Assembly (NCBI GenBank): GCA_913775265.1
Contig: CAJYJH010000097.1
Location: 1 to 39,228, forward strand
Direction: 5' to 3'
Origin: an uncultured Mucilaginibacter sp.
Lineage (GTDB): Bacteria > Bacteroidota > Bacteroidia > Sphingobacteriales > Sphingobacteriaceae
Length of the DNA stretch: 39,228 nt
Each line of letters opens with the position of its first letter. Positions within the stretch are counted from its first letter, which is position 1. Positions 25,634 to 32,936 of the stretch are shown piece by piece. The position numbers and the translations under genes are program-made. The notes under the pieces were generated by a model. It saw nothing but the letters and a program-made list of their open reading frames with translations. It made no database searches and was not told the DNA's origin.

Positions 25634-26462
25634 TTTTTTGGTATATATTTTCTTTTGAACTGATGGTTTTAAAACGCTTCTTAAATGCGTCCGACCGGAT
25701 AGCTTCTTTACTACCTAAGCATAAAAAGCCTAATGGGCACAAACTGCGATAAAACAAATCGAGTATTTTTTCTTGTAAGGCCGACTCGAAATAAATAAAC
25801 ACATTGCGGCAGCTAATTAACTGAAATTCATTGAAAACGTTATCAGAAATCAAATTGTGTACCGAAAACAATGTATTCTGCTTAAGCTCAGTATGAATGG
25901 TTGCTGCATCGTACAAAATAGTGAAATGATCAGTGATCGTACCTGGTAACCCTGAATACTGATAGTTTTCGGCGTACGATTTTATTTTACGCAGACTATA
26001 AATTCCTTTTTTAGCTTCTTTTAGCACCTCCGTGTTAATGTCTGTACCGTACACAAACGACTTTTTAATCAACCCGGCTTCTTTTAATAAGATGGCCATC
26101 GAGTAAACTTCTTCGCCGGATGAGCAGCCAGCACTCCATATTTTTACATGCTGAAATGTAGAAAGATACGGCAAAACCTGATTATTGATCGCCTTATAAA
26201 ACAGCGGATCTCGGAACATTTCGGTCACGTTTACTGTCACCTCTTCCAAAAAATGCTGAAAAAAGTCCTTATCATTAATCAGCAAGTGCTTCAGATCGTA
26301 AAAGGATAACCTCTTAAGCTGTAATATACGAGTAAGTCTTCTTTTTAATGAGGCCTTTGAATAGCCCGAAAAGTCAAACCCATATAATTTCTTTATTACG
26401 TTTATTAAATCTTCAATTTCATGAGGCTGCAACAGGTGCCCCTCTTTAGCATCTTCTATCAT
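25623..26462 (-). CDS. CheR-type protein-glutamate methyltransferase
   Basis: 279 aa S-adenosylmethionine-dependent methyltransferase. The N-terminal helical domain includes SLKRRLTRIL near 38-47, and NVTEMFRDP near 78-86 is the CheR signature. The SAM site is WSAGCSSGEEVYS at 109-121, GTDINTEVLKEA follows, and ISCRNVFIYFE is the CRNV motif. It has no TPR extension. It is flanked upstream by the large hybrid kinase (3 nt) and overlaps cheB by 11 bp, so the three are one operon. Confidence 0.94.
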   Translation of the reverse strand: MIEDAKEGHLLQPHEIEDLINVIKKLYGFDFSGYSKASLKRRLTRILQLKRLSFYDLKHLLINDKDFFQHFLEEVTVNVTEMFRDPLFYKAINNQVLPYLSTFQHVKIWSAGCSSGEEVYSMAILLKEAGLIKKSFVYGTDINTEVLKEAKKGIYSLRKIKSYAENYQYSGLPGTITDHFTILYDAATIHTELKQNTLFSVHNLISDNVFNEFQLISCRNVFIYFESALQEKILDLFYRSLCPLGFLCLGSKEAIRSDAFKKRFKTISSKENIYQKIGA

Positions 26463-26465
26463 GTA

Positions 26466-29400
26466 TTACCCCTCTAACCACAGCTGCATCAATGATATCA
26501 GCCTGTCCATATCGATGGGTTTCGTGATATAATCGTTAGCACCGGCCGCTAAACATTTTTCGCGGTCTTCTTTCATAGCCTTCGCTGTTAATGCTATTAC
26601 AGGTAACTTATTCCATTTGTTTTGCTTACGTATCTGGCGGGTAGCTTCGTAGCCATCCATTTTAGGCATCATGATGTCCATCAACACAATATCAACGCCT
26701 TCAATGGCTTCCAATTTCTCTAAGGCCTCATCACCGTCGTTAGCTATTTCTACATTTAAATCGTACTGCTGTAAGGCACTGCTTAAGGCAAAAATGTTAC
26801 GCATATCATCATCTACAATCAGCACCTTCTTGCCTTTTAAAATTTCTTTGCCCTTTGCAGGTGTTACCACCGCCTTATTAGTTGATGCAGCTTGCGGAGC
26901 AGGGTGGGTACTTACTTTATGTAAAAACAGGTTAACCTCATCAATCAGGCGATCGGCCGATTTATTGGTTTTCATTACCATGGCATTGGCATACTGCATC
27001 AGGCGGTTAACTGATGTTTTATCCAACTCCATCGCCGTATTTACAATAACTGGTAAAGCAGCAAATCGGTCTATAGCTTTAATGCGATCCAATAAATCCA
27101 GGCCTGATTCGTCGGGCAGGTTTAAATCCAGGATCACACATTGGTAGTCGTTAGTTTTAAGCATATTAAAGGCCTGCTCACCAGTAAAAGCCTGGTCAAC
27201 CGTAATGCCCTGCTTCTGCATCAATTCTTTAAGTGCCTGGCTTTGTGCCTCATGGTCTTCAACCAACAGTATTTGCTTAAATTGAATGCCACTCTGACTC
27301 ATCAAATCAGTAAAGAGTTTGTCGAGTGTCTCTGTGTTAATCGGCTTTTTCATGAAGCTGATTGCTCCTTCACGTCGAACCTTATTGGCAGCCGCCTCCC
27401 CTGCCGACATTAAATGTACCGGAATATTTGCCGTAACTTCGTCAGCCTTCAGCTCCTTTAAAATCTGCCACCCATCCTTGCCCGGCAACATAATATCTAA
27501 TATCACCGCATCGGGCATTTTTTCTTTGATAGTTTCGACGGCATGTGTGCCTTCGCTTACCATGACAGTGTCATAGCCATGATCGCGGGCATAGTCGTGT
27601 AAAATATCTGCAAAGTTGCGGTCGTCTTCAACAATTACCACTAAAGGCACCGAACGGCCGGGTGCTATTACTGCGCTTTGTGCAGGCTGCAAAAAGTTAT
27701 TTAGCTGATTATAACTTTCTACTGTAGGTAAAACCGGCTCATCGGATGGTTTGGCAGCAACCTGGGTTGCCGAAAACGGAATTGTTAACACAAACTCGCT
27801 ACCTACGTTTACCTCGCTGCTTACACTTATTTCGCCGCCTAACAAGAACGCGAGTTCACGGCTGATGGACAAGCCTAAACCTGTACCACCGTATTTACGG
27901 CTGGTAGAACCATCGGCTTGCTGGAATGCCTCAAAAATAAGCTTTTGCTTTTCGGGCGCTATGCCAATACCACTATCCTTAACAGCAAAGCTGATGGTAT
28001 TTGGCTTGTTGCCCGGCTTGGCATTAACGCTAATTACACCATGCTCTGAGGTAAACTTAAAGGCATTCGAGAGCATATTTTTAATTACCTGCTCCACGCG
28101 TACCTTGTCGGTAAATACGGTTTCAGGTAAATCGCGGAAGTTGGTGGTAAACTTGATCTGCTTGTTACGGGCAACCTCGGCAAACAACTGTTCCACATCT
28201 TTTAATATCTCAGCCACCTCGACGTCATCGTTCTGCATTTCCAGCTTGCCCGATTCAATTTTCGATAGGTCGAGGATGTCGTTAATGAGCGTAAGTAAAT
28301 CATTACCGGCGTTGAATATTACGCTGGCATACTTAATCTGGTCATCGCTCAGATTGGCGGTTTTGTTGTCTTTTAATATACGCGCCAATACCAGGATGCT
28401 GTTAAGTGGTGTGCGCAGCTCGTGGCTCATGTTGGCTAAAAACTCAGATTTGTATTTACCTGTAGTTTCCAGCTCGTTAACTTTCAAGTTGATGGCTGCA
28501 CGAGCTTCTTCAATGGCCTGGTTCTTTTCTTCAAGTAAACTGGCCTTTTCTTCCAGCTCAGCATTGATGGTACGTAACTCTTCTTGCTGAACACGCAGTT
28601 CTTCTTCCGAGGCTTGCAGCATTTCAGTTTTGTTCAATAACTCCTCGTTAGTTACGCGCATTTCTTCCTGCTGCGCTTCCAGCTCTTCGGCTTGCTGCTG
28701 CGTTTCCTCAAACAAGTCGTGCATAATGGTGCGCGCTTGTGCGGTATTGATGGCAATGCCAATATCATCTGCAGCGGCCAAAATGTAATCGTGCTGAGAC
28801 GGAGTGATCTCATGCTGATAGGCAATCTCCATCACACCGATTAACTTCTTATCAAAGAAGAATGGCACAATGAGGATTTCGGCAAGTTCTTGGTTGATGA
28901 TCGAAGTTTGCAGCTGAAGCTTATTGTTTAGCGTGCCTTTAATAGTAGCTGCTTTCTCATCCTTAGCTACTTGCCCTAACCAGCCTTCGGACATGCTAAT
29001 TACTTTTTTTACCATGCTTACATCATGGAAAGCATAGTAAGAATACAGATTTAGCTGCTCTTTTTCGCCTTCATATAAATAGAAAGTACCGCTCAGGGCA
29101 TCGGTATAACGGCAAACCTCTTTCAACACATTATCAGACAGTTCTTTCTCATTCTGCTGGCCCTGCATTTTCTCGTTCAGCTCTCCGATCCCTGTAAGCA
29201 ACCAGTTTTTATTCTCGTTTTCGGCTAATACCTTGCCCAATTCGATATTGGCATCCTTAATCTCTGCCTCTATTTTCTTTTGCTGCTCAAATGTCTTTTG
29301 AATGTATATAAACAATACAATAATTATAATGAGGAAAACGACGGAACCGACTGTGATAGTGAGGATAGTAGCACTCGCAGCAGCTGCCGTTTGTTCTTTA

Positions 29401-29915
29401 CCAAAACGCAAGGATTTACCCTCAACCAAATCAATTTTGTCTAACACGCTGCGCACATTGTCCATCAACGCTTTACCGTTAATGAGCATATCACGCTTCA
29501 CCATATAGTCTAAACCATATTGATCACGAGTTTCTATATTGGTTTTCATGAGCGCGAGCACGCTGTTGGCAGACGCAGATAAATCACGCACATTACCTTG
29601 TTGATCCGCATCTTCGCTCACTAAATTTTCTAACTTGGTAAATGCCTGGTTTATTTGAGGCAGAGCAGCATTGTACGGATCTAAAAATTTCATTTTTCCG
29701 GAAGCTGCGTAACCACGCATACCAGTTTCGGCATCAACCAAAAGTTGGAGGATTTTACGGGATGTATTAATAATTTGCTGACTATGCTCTACCTGTGTTT
29801 GGTTGTTTTTGAGCTGATTGATGCTGCGGTAAGAGAAAAAAGCTACCGTTAAAACCAGCACAATAGAAAAAGCAAACCCGGTGAGTACCTGGGTACGGAA
29901 ATTTAATTTAAACAT
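26466..29915 (-). CDS. CHASE3-GAF hybrid histidine kinase with three receivers
   Basis: 1149 aa. Order: membrane helix 1 (10-29), extracytoplasmic CHASE3 (about 35-175), membrane helix 2 (182-205), linker and GAF (about 245-395). A long Glu/Gln-rich coiled coil runs from about 400 to 482. HisKA carries His498 (NMSHELRTPLNSI), and the ATPase (about 600-715) has NMLSNAFKF, KDSGIGI and YGGTGLGL. Three receivers follow, with Asp807, Asp930 and Asp1080. CHASE3 ligands are unknown. It starts an operon with cheR, cheB and a second hybrid kinase. A TAGTTTTG box lies 56 nt upstream and a hairpin-forming inverted repeat lies in between. Confidence 0.94.
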   Translation of the reverse strand: MFKLNFRTQVLTGFAFSIVLVLTVAFFSYRSINQLKNNQTQVEHSQQIINTSRKILQLLVDAETGMRGYAASGKMKFLDPYNAALPQINQAFTKLENLVSEDADQQGNVRDLSASANSVLALMKTNIETRDQYGLDYMVKRDMLINGKALMDNVRSVLDKIDLVEGKSLRFGKEQTAAAASATILTITVGSVVFLIIIIVLFIYIQKTFEQQKKIEAEIKDANIELGKVLAENENKNWLLTGIGELNEKMQGQQNEKELSDNVLKEVCRYTDALSGTFYLYEGEKEQLNLYSYYAFHDVSMVKKVISMSEGWLGQVAKDEKAATIKGTLNNKLQLQTSIINQELAEILIVPFFFDKKLIGVMEIAYQHEITPSQHDYILAAADDIGIAINTAQARTIMHDLFEETQQQAEELEAQQEEMRVTNEELLNKTEMLQASEEELRVQQEELRTINAELEEKASLLEEKNQAIEEARAAINLKVNELETTGKYKSEFLANMSHELRTPLNSILVLARILKDNKTANLSDDQIKYASVIFNAGNDLLTLINDILDLSKIESGKLEMQNDDVEVAEILKDVEQLFAEVARNKQIKFTTNFRDLPETVFTDKVRVEQVIKNMLSNAFKFTSEHGVISVNAKPGNKPNTISFAVKDSGIGIAPEKQKLIFEAFQQADGSTSRKYGGTGLGLSISRELAFLLGGEISVSSEVNVGSEFVLTIPFSATQVAAKPSDEPVLPTVESYNQLNNFLQPAQSAVIAPGRSVPLVVIVEDDRNFADILHDYARDHGYDTVMVSEGTHAVETIKEKMPDAVILDIMLPGKDGWQILKELKADEVTANIPVHLMSAGEAAANKVRREGAISFMKKPINTETLDKLFTDLMSQSGIQFKQILLVEDHEAQSQALKELMQKQGITVDQAFTGEQAFNMLKTNDYQCVILDLNLPDESGLDLLDRIKAIDRFAALPVIVNTAMELDKTSVNRLMQYANAMVMKTNKSADRLIDEVNLFLHKVSTHPAPQAASTNKAVVTPAKGKEILKGKKVLIVDDDMRNIFALSSALQQYDLNVEIANDGDEALEKLEAIEGVDIVLMDIMMPKMDGYEATRQIRKQNKWNKLPVIALTAKAMKEDREKCLAAGANDYITKPIDMDRLISLMQLWLEG

Positions 29916-29937
29916 GTATAGGTTAAAGATGATGCTT

Positions 29938-29969
29938 TAACGGAATAACCACACCAATGGTTTCCGTTA
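29938..29969 (-). repeat. Inverted repeat in the leader of the hybrid-kinase operon
   Basis: TAACGGAAtaACC (29938-29950) and GGTTTCCGTTA (29959-29969) form an 8-bp plus 3-bp stem with a 2-nt bulge and an 8-nt loop. It sits between the -7 box and the ATG, around the predicted transcription start. It could be a DNA operator or an RNA leader hairpin; no run of T follows. Confidence 0.5.
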
Positions 29970-29971
29970 TT

Positions 29972-29979
29972 CAAAACTA
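29972..29979 (-). promoter_or_regulatory. -7 box (TAGTTTTG) for the kinase-cheR-cheB operon
   Basis: Exact TAnnTTTG on the minus strand, 56 nt before the ATG at 29915, next to the inverted repeat at 29938-29969. Confidence 0.5.
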
Positions 29980-30042
29980 AGGATAAATATGTAAAAATGT
30001 TTAAACAGAAATATCAATCAGCAATTTGATGGTGTTCAATGT

Positions 30043-30059
30043 AACGTTTGATAAACGTT
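30043..30059. repeat. Perfect inverted repeat AACGTTT-GAT-AAACGTT
   Basis: Seven-base arms with a 3-bp spacer, in the 268-bp intergenic stretch upstream of the hybrid kinase, about 64 bp upstream of its -7 box. Shape and place suit a transcription-factor operator. The rest of this stretch (29980-30183) holds no gene I can support. Confidence 0.45.
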
Positions 30060-30155
30060 TAGCAACACGACAGCTAACCCTCACTATTGATAAAACCGAC
30101 GAAGTGGGACACTGATCTTGACGGTGTATAGTGAGATGCAGGCTTATTAAATCTC

Positions 30156-30170
30156 GGCTTATCTTAAGCC
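30156..30170 (-). terminator. Possible weak terminator after the 30184 gene
   Basis: GGCTTA-TCT-TAAGCC forms a 6-bp stem with a 3-nt loop, 13 nt past the end of the gene. The following T run on the minus strand is poor (GAGATTTAAT), so this is tentative. Confidence 0.35.
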
Positions 30171-30183
30171 AAGCAACGACATA

Positions 30184-30603
30184 TCAGACACTCAAGTCAG
30201 CCCTGATGCTTTTATCCGACTTAAACGTACCAATAACGCTTAGCACAGCACCAGCAAACAACAAGTACCAGCCCCATTTAAACTTGATCAACTTAGTCAG
30301 GAAACCGGCCATCACTTTAAATGGTATAAAGCTAAAAGTAGTGTTAACTTTAAGTTGCGCGGCAATATAAAAGAGAACCGTTAACGCCAGTGCTGCCCAG
30401 GCGGCAACACGTGCCAAGCCCTGCTGCTTTAACATAATGGCTATGATACCAATTACAGCAACTAAAAGCATCACCATACCATAAGGCTTGTTTAAATCAT
30501 AAGCGTCCCAGTTCAGGATACCGAATGGCCGAAGCAAAGGGCACCAGGTGGCGGCCATGAAAATTACGAACCCAACAAATGACAAATAAGCTTTTGGTTG
30601 CAT
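30184..30603 (-). CDS. Small integral membrane protein, unknown function
   Basis: 139 aa from the ATG at 30603 (MQPKAYLSFVGFVIFMAAT). The longer frame from 30651 would run through a strong hairpin at 30622-30657 and adds hydrophilic residues before the first helix. Four predicted membrane helices: 5-20, 36-56 (MVMLLVAVIGIIAIML), 60-80 and 105-125. A conserved-looking WCPLLRPFGILNWDAYDLN loop lies after helix 1. I do not recognise the family. It is downstream of gldC, separated by that hairpin. No function is proposed. Confidence 0.72.
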   Translation of the reverse strand: MQPKAYLSFVGFVIFMAATWCPLLRPFGILNWDAYDLNKPYGMVMLLVAVIGIIAIMLKQQGLARVAAWAALALTVLFYIAAQLKVNTTFSFIPFKVMAGFLTKLIKFKWGWYLLFAGAVLSVIGTFKSDKSIRADLSV

Positions 30604-30621
30604 GGTATAGGTTATAAATAT

Positions 30622-30657
30622 ATCAGGTTGTTGATGAATGATCACCATCAACCTGAT
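30622..30657 (-). terminator. Hairpin between gldC and the membrane-protein gene
   Basis: ATCAGGTT-gtt-GATG pairs with CATC-AACCTGAT: 12 pairs with one 3-nt bulge and a 9-nt loop. On the minus strand only a weak ATATATTTAT follows, so it may be an imperfect terminator or attenuator for the gldC transcript. It argues for the downstream gene starting at 30603. Confidence 0.5.
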
Positions 30658-30695
30658 ACTGAACGTTTAATATTTTAAATGACTTTGCCGAAGAA

Positions 30696-31025
30696 TTACT
30701 TGGTGATTTCCATTTTCTCAGCAAAGTGGGCACAGTAATCGCGCAGATCTTCTACAATATTCTTTTCGCCCGTGGCACGTAAAAAGCTGTCGCCCATCGT
30801 TTGTAGGGTTTCAAAAAAGAACTTTTTCATCTCATCTACCGGCATATCCTTGGTCCATAGGTCAATACGCAGAGTATTTTTGTAGTTATGATCCCAAAGG
30901 GCCAGCATAAAAGACTTAACGGGCAGGGCCTCCTGATTCTCTGAGTCGGTTGATTGCCAGGTAATATTTTGCGGAACGTTGTTATCGTCAAGATCAACTA
31001 TCAGTTTTATTTCAGCTCTTTTCAT
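30696..31025 (-). CDS. gldC: Gliding motility protein GldC
   Basis: 109 aa cytoplasmic-type protein without signal peptide. The core LRIDLWTKDMPVDEMKKFF near residues 52-70 and the tail ATGEKNIVEDLRDYCAHFAEKMEI match GldC closely. GldC is an accessory protein first linked to gliding in Flavobacterium; it improves rather than enables gliding and also occurs in non-gliding Bacteroidota, so presence does not prove motility. It is 6 nt downstream of a small membrane-protein gene and in line with the DEAD-box helicase. Confidence 0.9.
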   Translation of the reverse strand: MKRAEIKLIVDLDDNNVPQNITWQSTDSENQEALPVKSFMLALWDHNYKNTLRIDLWTKDMPVDEMKKFFFETLQTMGDSFLRATGEKNIVEDLRDYCAHFAEKMEITK

Positions 31026-31031
31026 AGAAGT

Positions 31032-31304
31032 TTAATGTCTAACAAGTAAATAAATAACGCCGGTGAGCAGTATAAAGCTCATCTCTACCAGCCAAAGCGT
31101 TTTGGTTTGCGGAAAAAAGTTTCTAAAAATCAGGTCTAAAAACGATGCTACAATACCGAAAAAGAAAAATACCAGTGCAATAGTGCCTGTCCACTGCTTT
31201 AGGTTGTTGCCGGTAACACTTACCGGTTTGTATAACCAGGTAATTAAAGCAAGCACAATAAAAAATGCCGTAGCAAAATTTAAAGGTGTAAGTCTGAATT
31301 TCAT
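31032..31304 (-). CDS. Small membrane protein, unknown function
   Basis: 90 aa with three predicted membrane helices: about 9-25 (FATAFFIVLALITWLY), 38-58 (WTGTIALVFFFFGIVASFL) and 72-88 (LVEMSFILLTGVIYLLV). The ATG shares its last base context with the stop of the helicase gene (TAATGA-type overlap at 31304-31306), a sign of translational coupling. Similar short proteins sit next to gldC in related genomes by recollection only. Function unknown. Confidence 0.8.
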   Translation of the reverse strand: MKFRLTPLNFATAFFIVLALITWLYKPVSVTGNNLKQWTGTIALVFFFFGIVASFLDLIFRNFFPQTKTLWLVEMSFILLTGVIYLLVRH

Positions 31305-32650
31305 TATTTTCTTTTTCGGATTGATTTACCACGGGTTGTTTTCGGTTTGCCGTGTTTTTTAGCCAACTGCTGTTTATGGCCAAGGGTTGGCTTTTTTTCC
31401 ACCCGTTCCTTCTTTTCGTGAAATGCACCTTTAAACTCCGGGTTTTCACGGCGTTTCTGCATATCAATCTCACGGTTTTGTTCCTGCCGTTCTTCGTAAG
31501 GCGTTTCTTCCACAAAAACATCTGCCGGTAAAGGCAACACCTCAATAGGCTGACGAATCAGCTTCTCTATTTTTTCCAGGTAATATTCTTCGGCCGGGTT
31601 ACAAAACGTAACGGCCTCCCCTGCCTGCAAAGCACGACCGGTACGACCAATACGGTGCACGTAATCTTCAATAACGATAGGCACATCAAAATTTATGACG
31701 TGGCTTACGTTACTTACATCTATACCGCGGGCCGCAACGTCAGTAGCTACCAGTATTTTAACCTCATCGGTTTTAAAGGCGTTGATGGAATTGATACGGG
31801 TGTTTTGACCTTTATTAGCATGCAATACTTTTACCTGCTCATCATTAAACTTGCGCACCAAAAACTTGTACACATCCTCTGCAGAGGTACGTGTTTTACA
31901 GAATACAATCAGCTTTTTAATCTCCTCGTCCCTGTCCAACAGCTTTTTAAGCAGGTTGATTTTGGTTTTGATGTTAGGTACGAAGTACAGATACTGACTT
32001 ATAGTTTGAGCCGGTGTGGCCTGCGGAGTAACTTCAACAATGGTGGGGAACTCTAAAAAATTACCTGACAGCATTTGGACTTTATCAGACATGGTAGCCG
32101 AGAACAAAAGATTCTGCCTTTTACGCGGTACCACTTCTAAAATACGATTGATCTGAGGCATAAAGCCCATATCCATCATCTTGTCGGCCTCATCCAGCAC
32201 CAATACCTGTAGAGGTTTGGTAAGGATATGACCAGCCAGATAAATGTCTAGGAAACGACCAGGCGTAGCTACAATAATATCCACACCTTTTTTGATGTTT
32301 TCAATCTGCGTTTTAGGGCCTAAACCACCGTACAGAATTACCGTACGCAAATCGGTATTTGCGGCAAATTGCCTGATGTTTTCTTCAATCTGCATGGCCA
32401 GTTCGCGGGTGGGCGCTAAAATTAATGCCCGGGCATCATTGCCCTGCGCATATTTGAGCTTCATTAGCAGCGGTAACACATAGGCCGCCGTTTTACCCGT
32501 ACCGGTTTGCGCTATACCCATAACATCCTGACCGTTTAGTATAGGAGGAATGGCTTTTTGCTGAATTGGCGTAGCTTCTGTGTAACCGGCATCGGCTATC
32601 GCATTTAAAATTTGCCGGTTAAGTTTAAAATCTTCAAAAGGTACGCCCAT
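31304..32650 (-). CDS. DEAD-box ATP-dependent RNA helicase (RhlE-like)
   Basis: 448 aa from the ATG at 32650 (MGVPFEDFKLN). The longer frame starts at a TTG that lies inside a perfect promoter box. Motifs in order: Q motif (ATPIQQKAIP), I (AQTGTGKT, about 47-54), Ia (PTRELAMQ), II (DEAD), III (SAT) and VI (HRIGRTGR). The C-terminal tail from about residue 380 is basic (EEKKERVEKKP..., ending RGKSIRKRK), as in RhlE-type proteins, and would bind RNA. Roles in ribosome assembly or RNA decay are likely by family. First gene of a run with the small membrane protein and gldC. Confidence 0.95.
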   Translation of the reverse strand: MGVPFEDFKLNRQILNAIADAGYTEATPIQQKAIPPILNGQDVMGIAQTGTGKTAAYVLPLLMKLKYAQGNDARALILAPTRELAMQIEENIRQFAANTDLRTVILYGGLGPKTQIENIKKGVDIIVATPGRFLDIYLAGHILTKPLQVLVLDEADKMMDMGFMPQINRILEVVPRKRQNLLFSATMSDKVQMLSGNFLEFPTIVEVTPQATPAQTISQYLYFVPNIKTKINLLKKLLDRDEEIKKLIVFCKTRTSAEDVYKFLVRKFNDEQVKVLHANKGQNTRINSINAFKTDEVKILVATDVAARGIDVSNVSHVINFDVPIVIEDYVHRIGRTGRALQAGEAVTFCNPAEEYYLEKIEKLIRQPIEVLPLPADVFVEETPYEERQEQNREIDMQKRRENPEFKGAFHEKKERVEKKPTLGHKQQLAKKHGKPKTTRGKSIRKRK

Positions 32651-32656
32651 AGCGCG

Positions 32657-32664
32657 CAAAGATA
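32657..32664 (-). promoter_or_regulatory. -7 box (TATCTTTG) six nt before the helicase ATG
   Basis: Exact TAnnTTTG on the minus strand. Six bases (CGCGCT) lie between it and the ATG, again predicting an almost leaderless mRNA. Confidence 0.58.
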
Positions 32665-32784
32665 CAGTTTAGTTGCTAAGTTGTAAAGTTGAGCCTTAAT
32701 GCGCCTGTTTGTTTGACATTAGCAAGGCTTAATTTTCGCTGTTATCAAAACATCAAACTACGAGTTAAGTAATTTTTTAATTAT

Positions 32785-32802
32785 GGTTTATTAAAATAAA
32801 CC
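32785..32802. promoter_or_regulatory. Palindrome GGTTTATT-AA-AATAAACC, possible operator
   Basis: Perfect 8-bp arms with a 2-bp spacer, in the 286-bp intergenic region between the helicase and acyltransferase genes. It ends 3 bp before TACATTTA (32806-32813), a seven-of-eight match to the -7 box on the plus strand. A regulator bound here would cover the promoter. I saw no other feature in this intergenic region apart from the helicase promoter. Confidence 0.5.
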
Positions 32803-32936
32803 TGTTACATTTATAACACAAATGCATCAATGCCGTAAAAGGCTCATATCAGCTATTTTAAAGCATAAAACATTTGCATAACGCCTTGAAAAAGCAAGCG
32901 ACTGAAAAACGCTTTGTTGTGTTGAAGACCTGAGAT

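Noticed and set aside
27751..28590. Open frame of 279 codons on the plus strand opposite the large kinase
   Set aside because: It lies wholly antisense to the conserved HisKA/ATPase region, is rich in Ser/Leu as expected from the reversed codons, and shows no domain.
23071..29915. A classical chemotaxis operon
   Set aside because: CheA, CheW, CheY-only and chemoreceptor genes are all absent; only CheR and a CheB catalytic domain are present.
30604..30651. Longer start for the membrane protein at 30184
   Set aside because: It runs through a 12-pair hairpin and adds hydrophilic residues ahead of the first helix.
30696..31025. Evidence that the organism glides
   Set aside because: gldC alone is not sufficient; it occurs in non-gliding Bacteroidota and no other gld/spr gene is in view.
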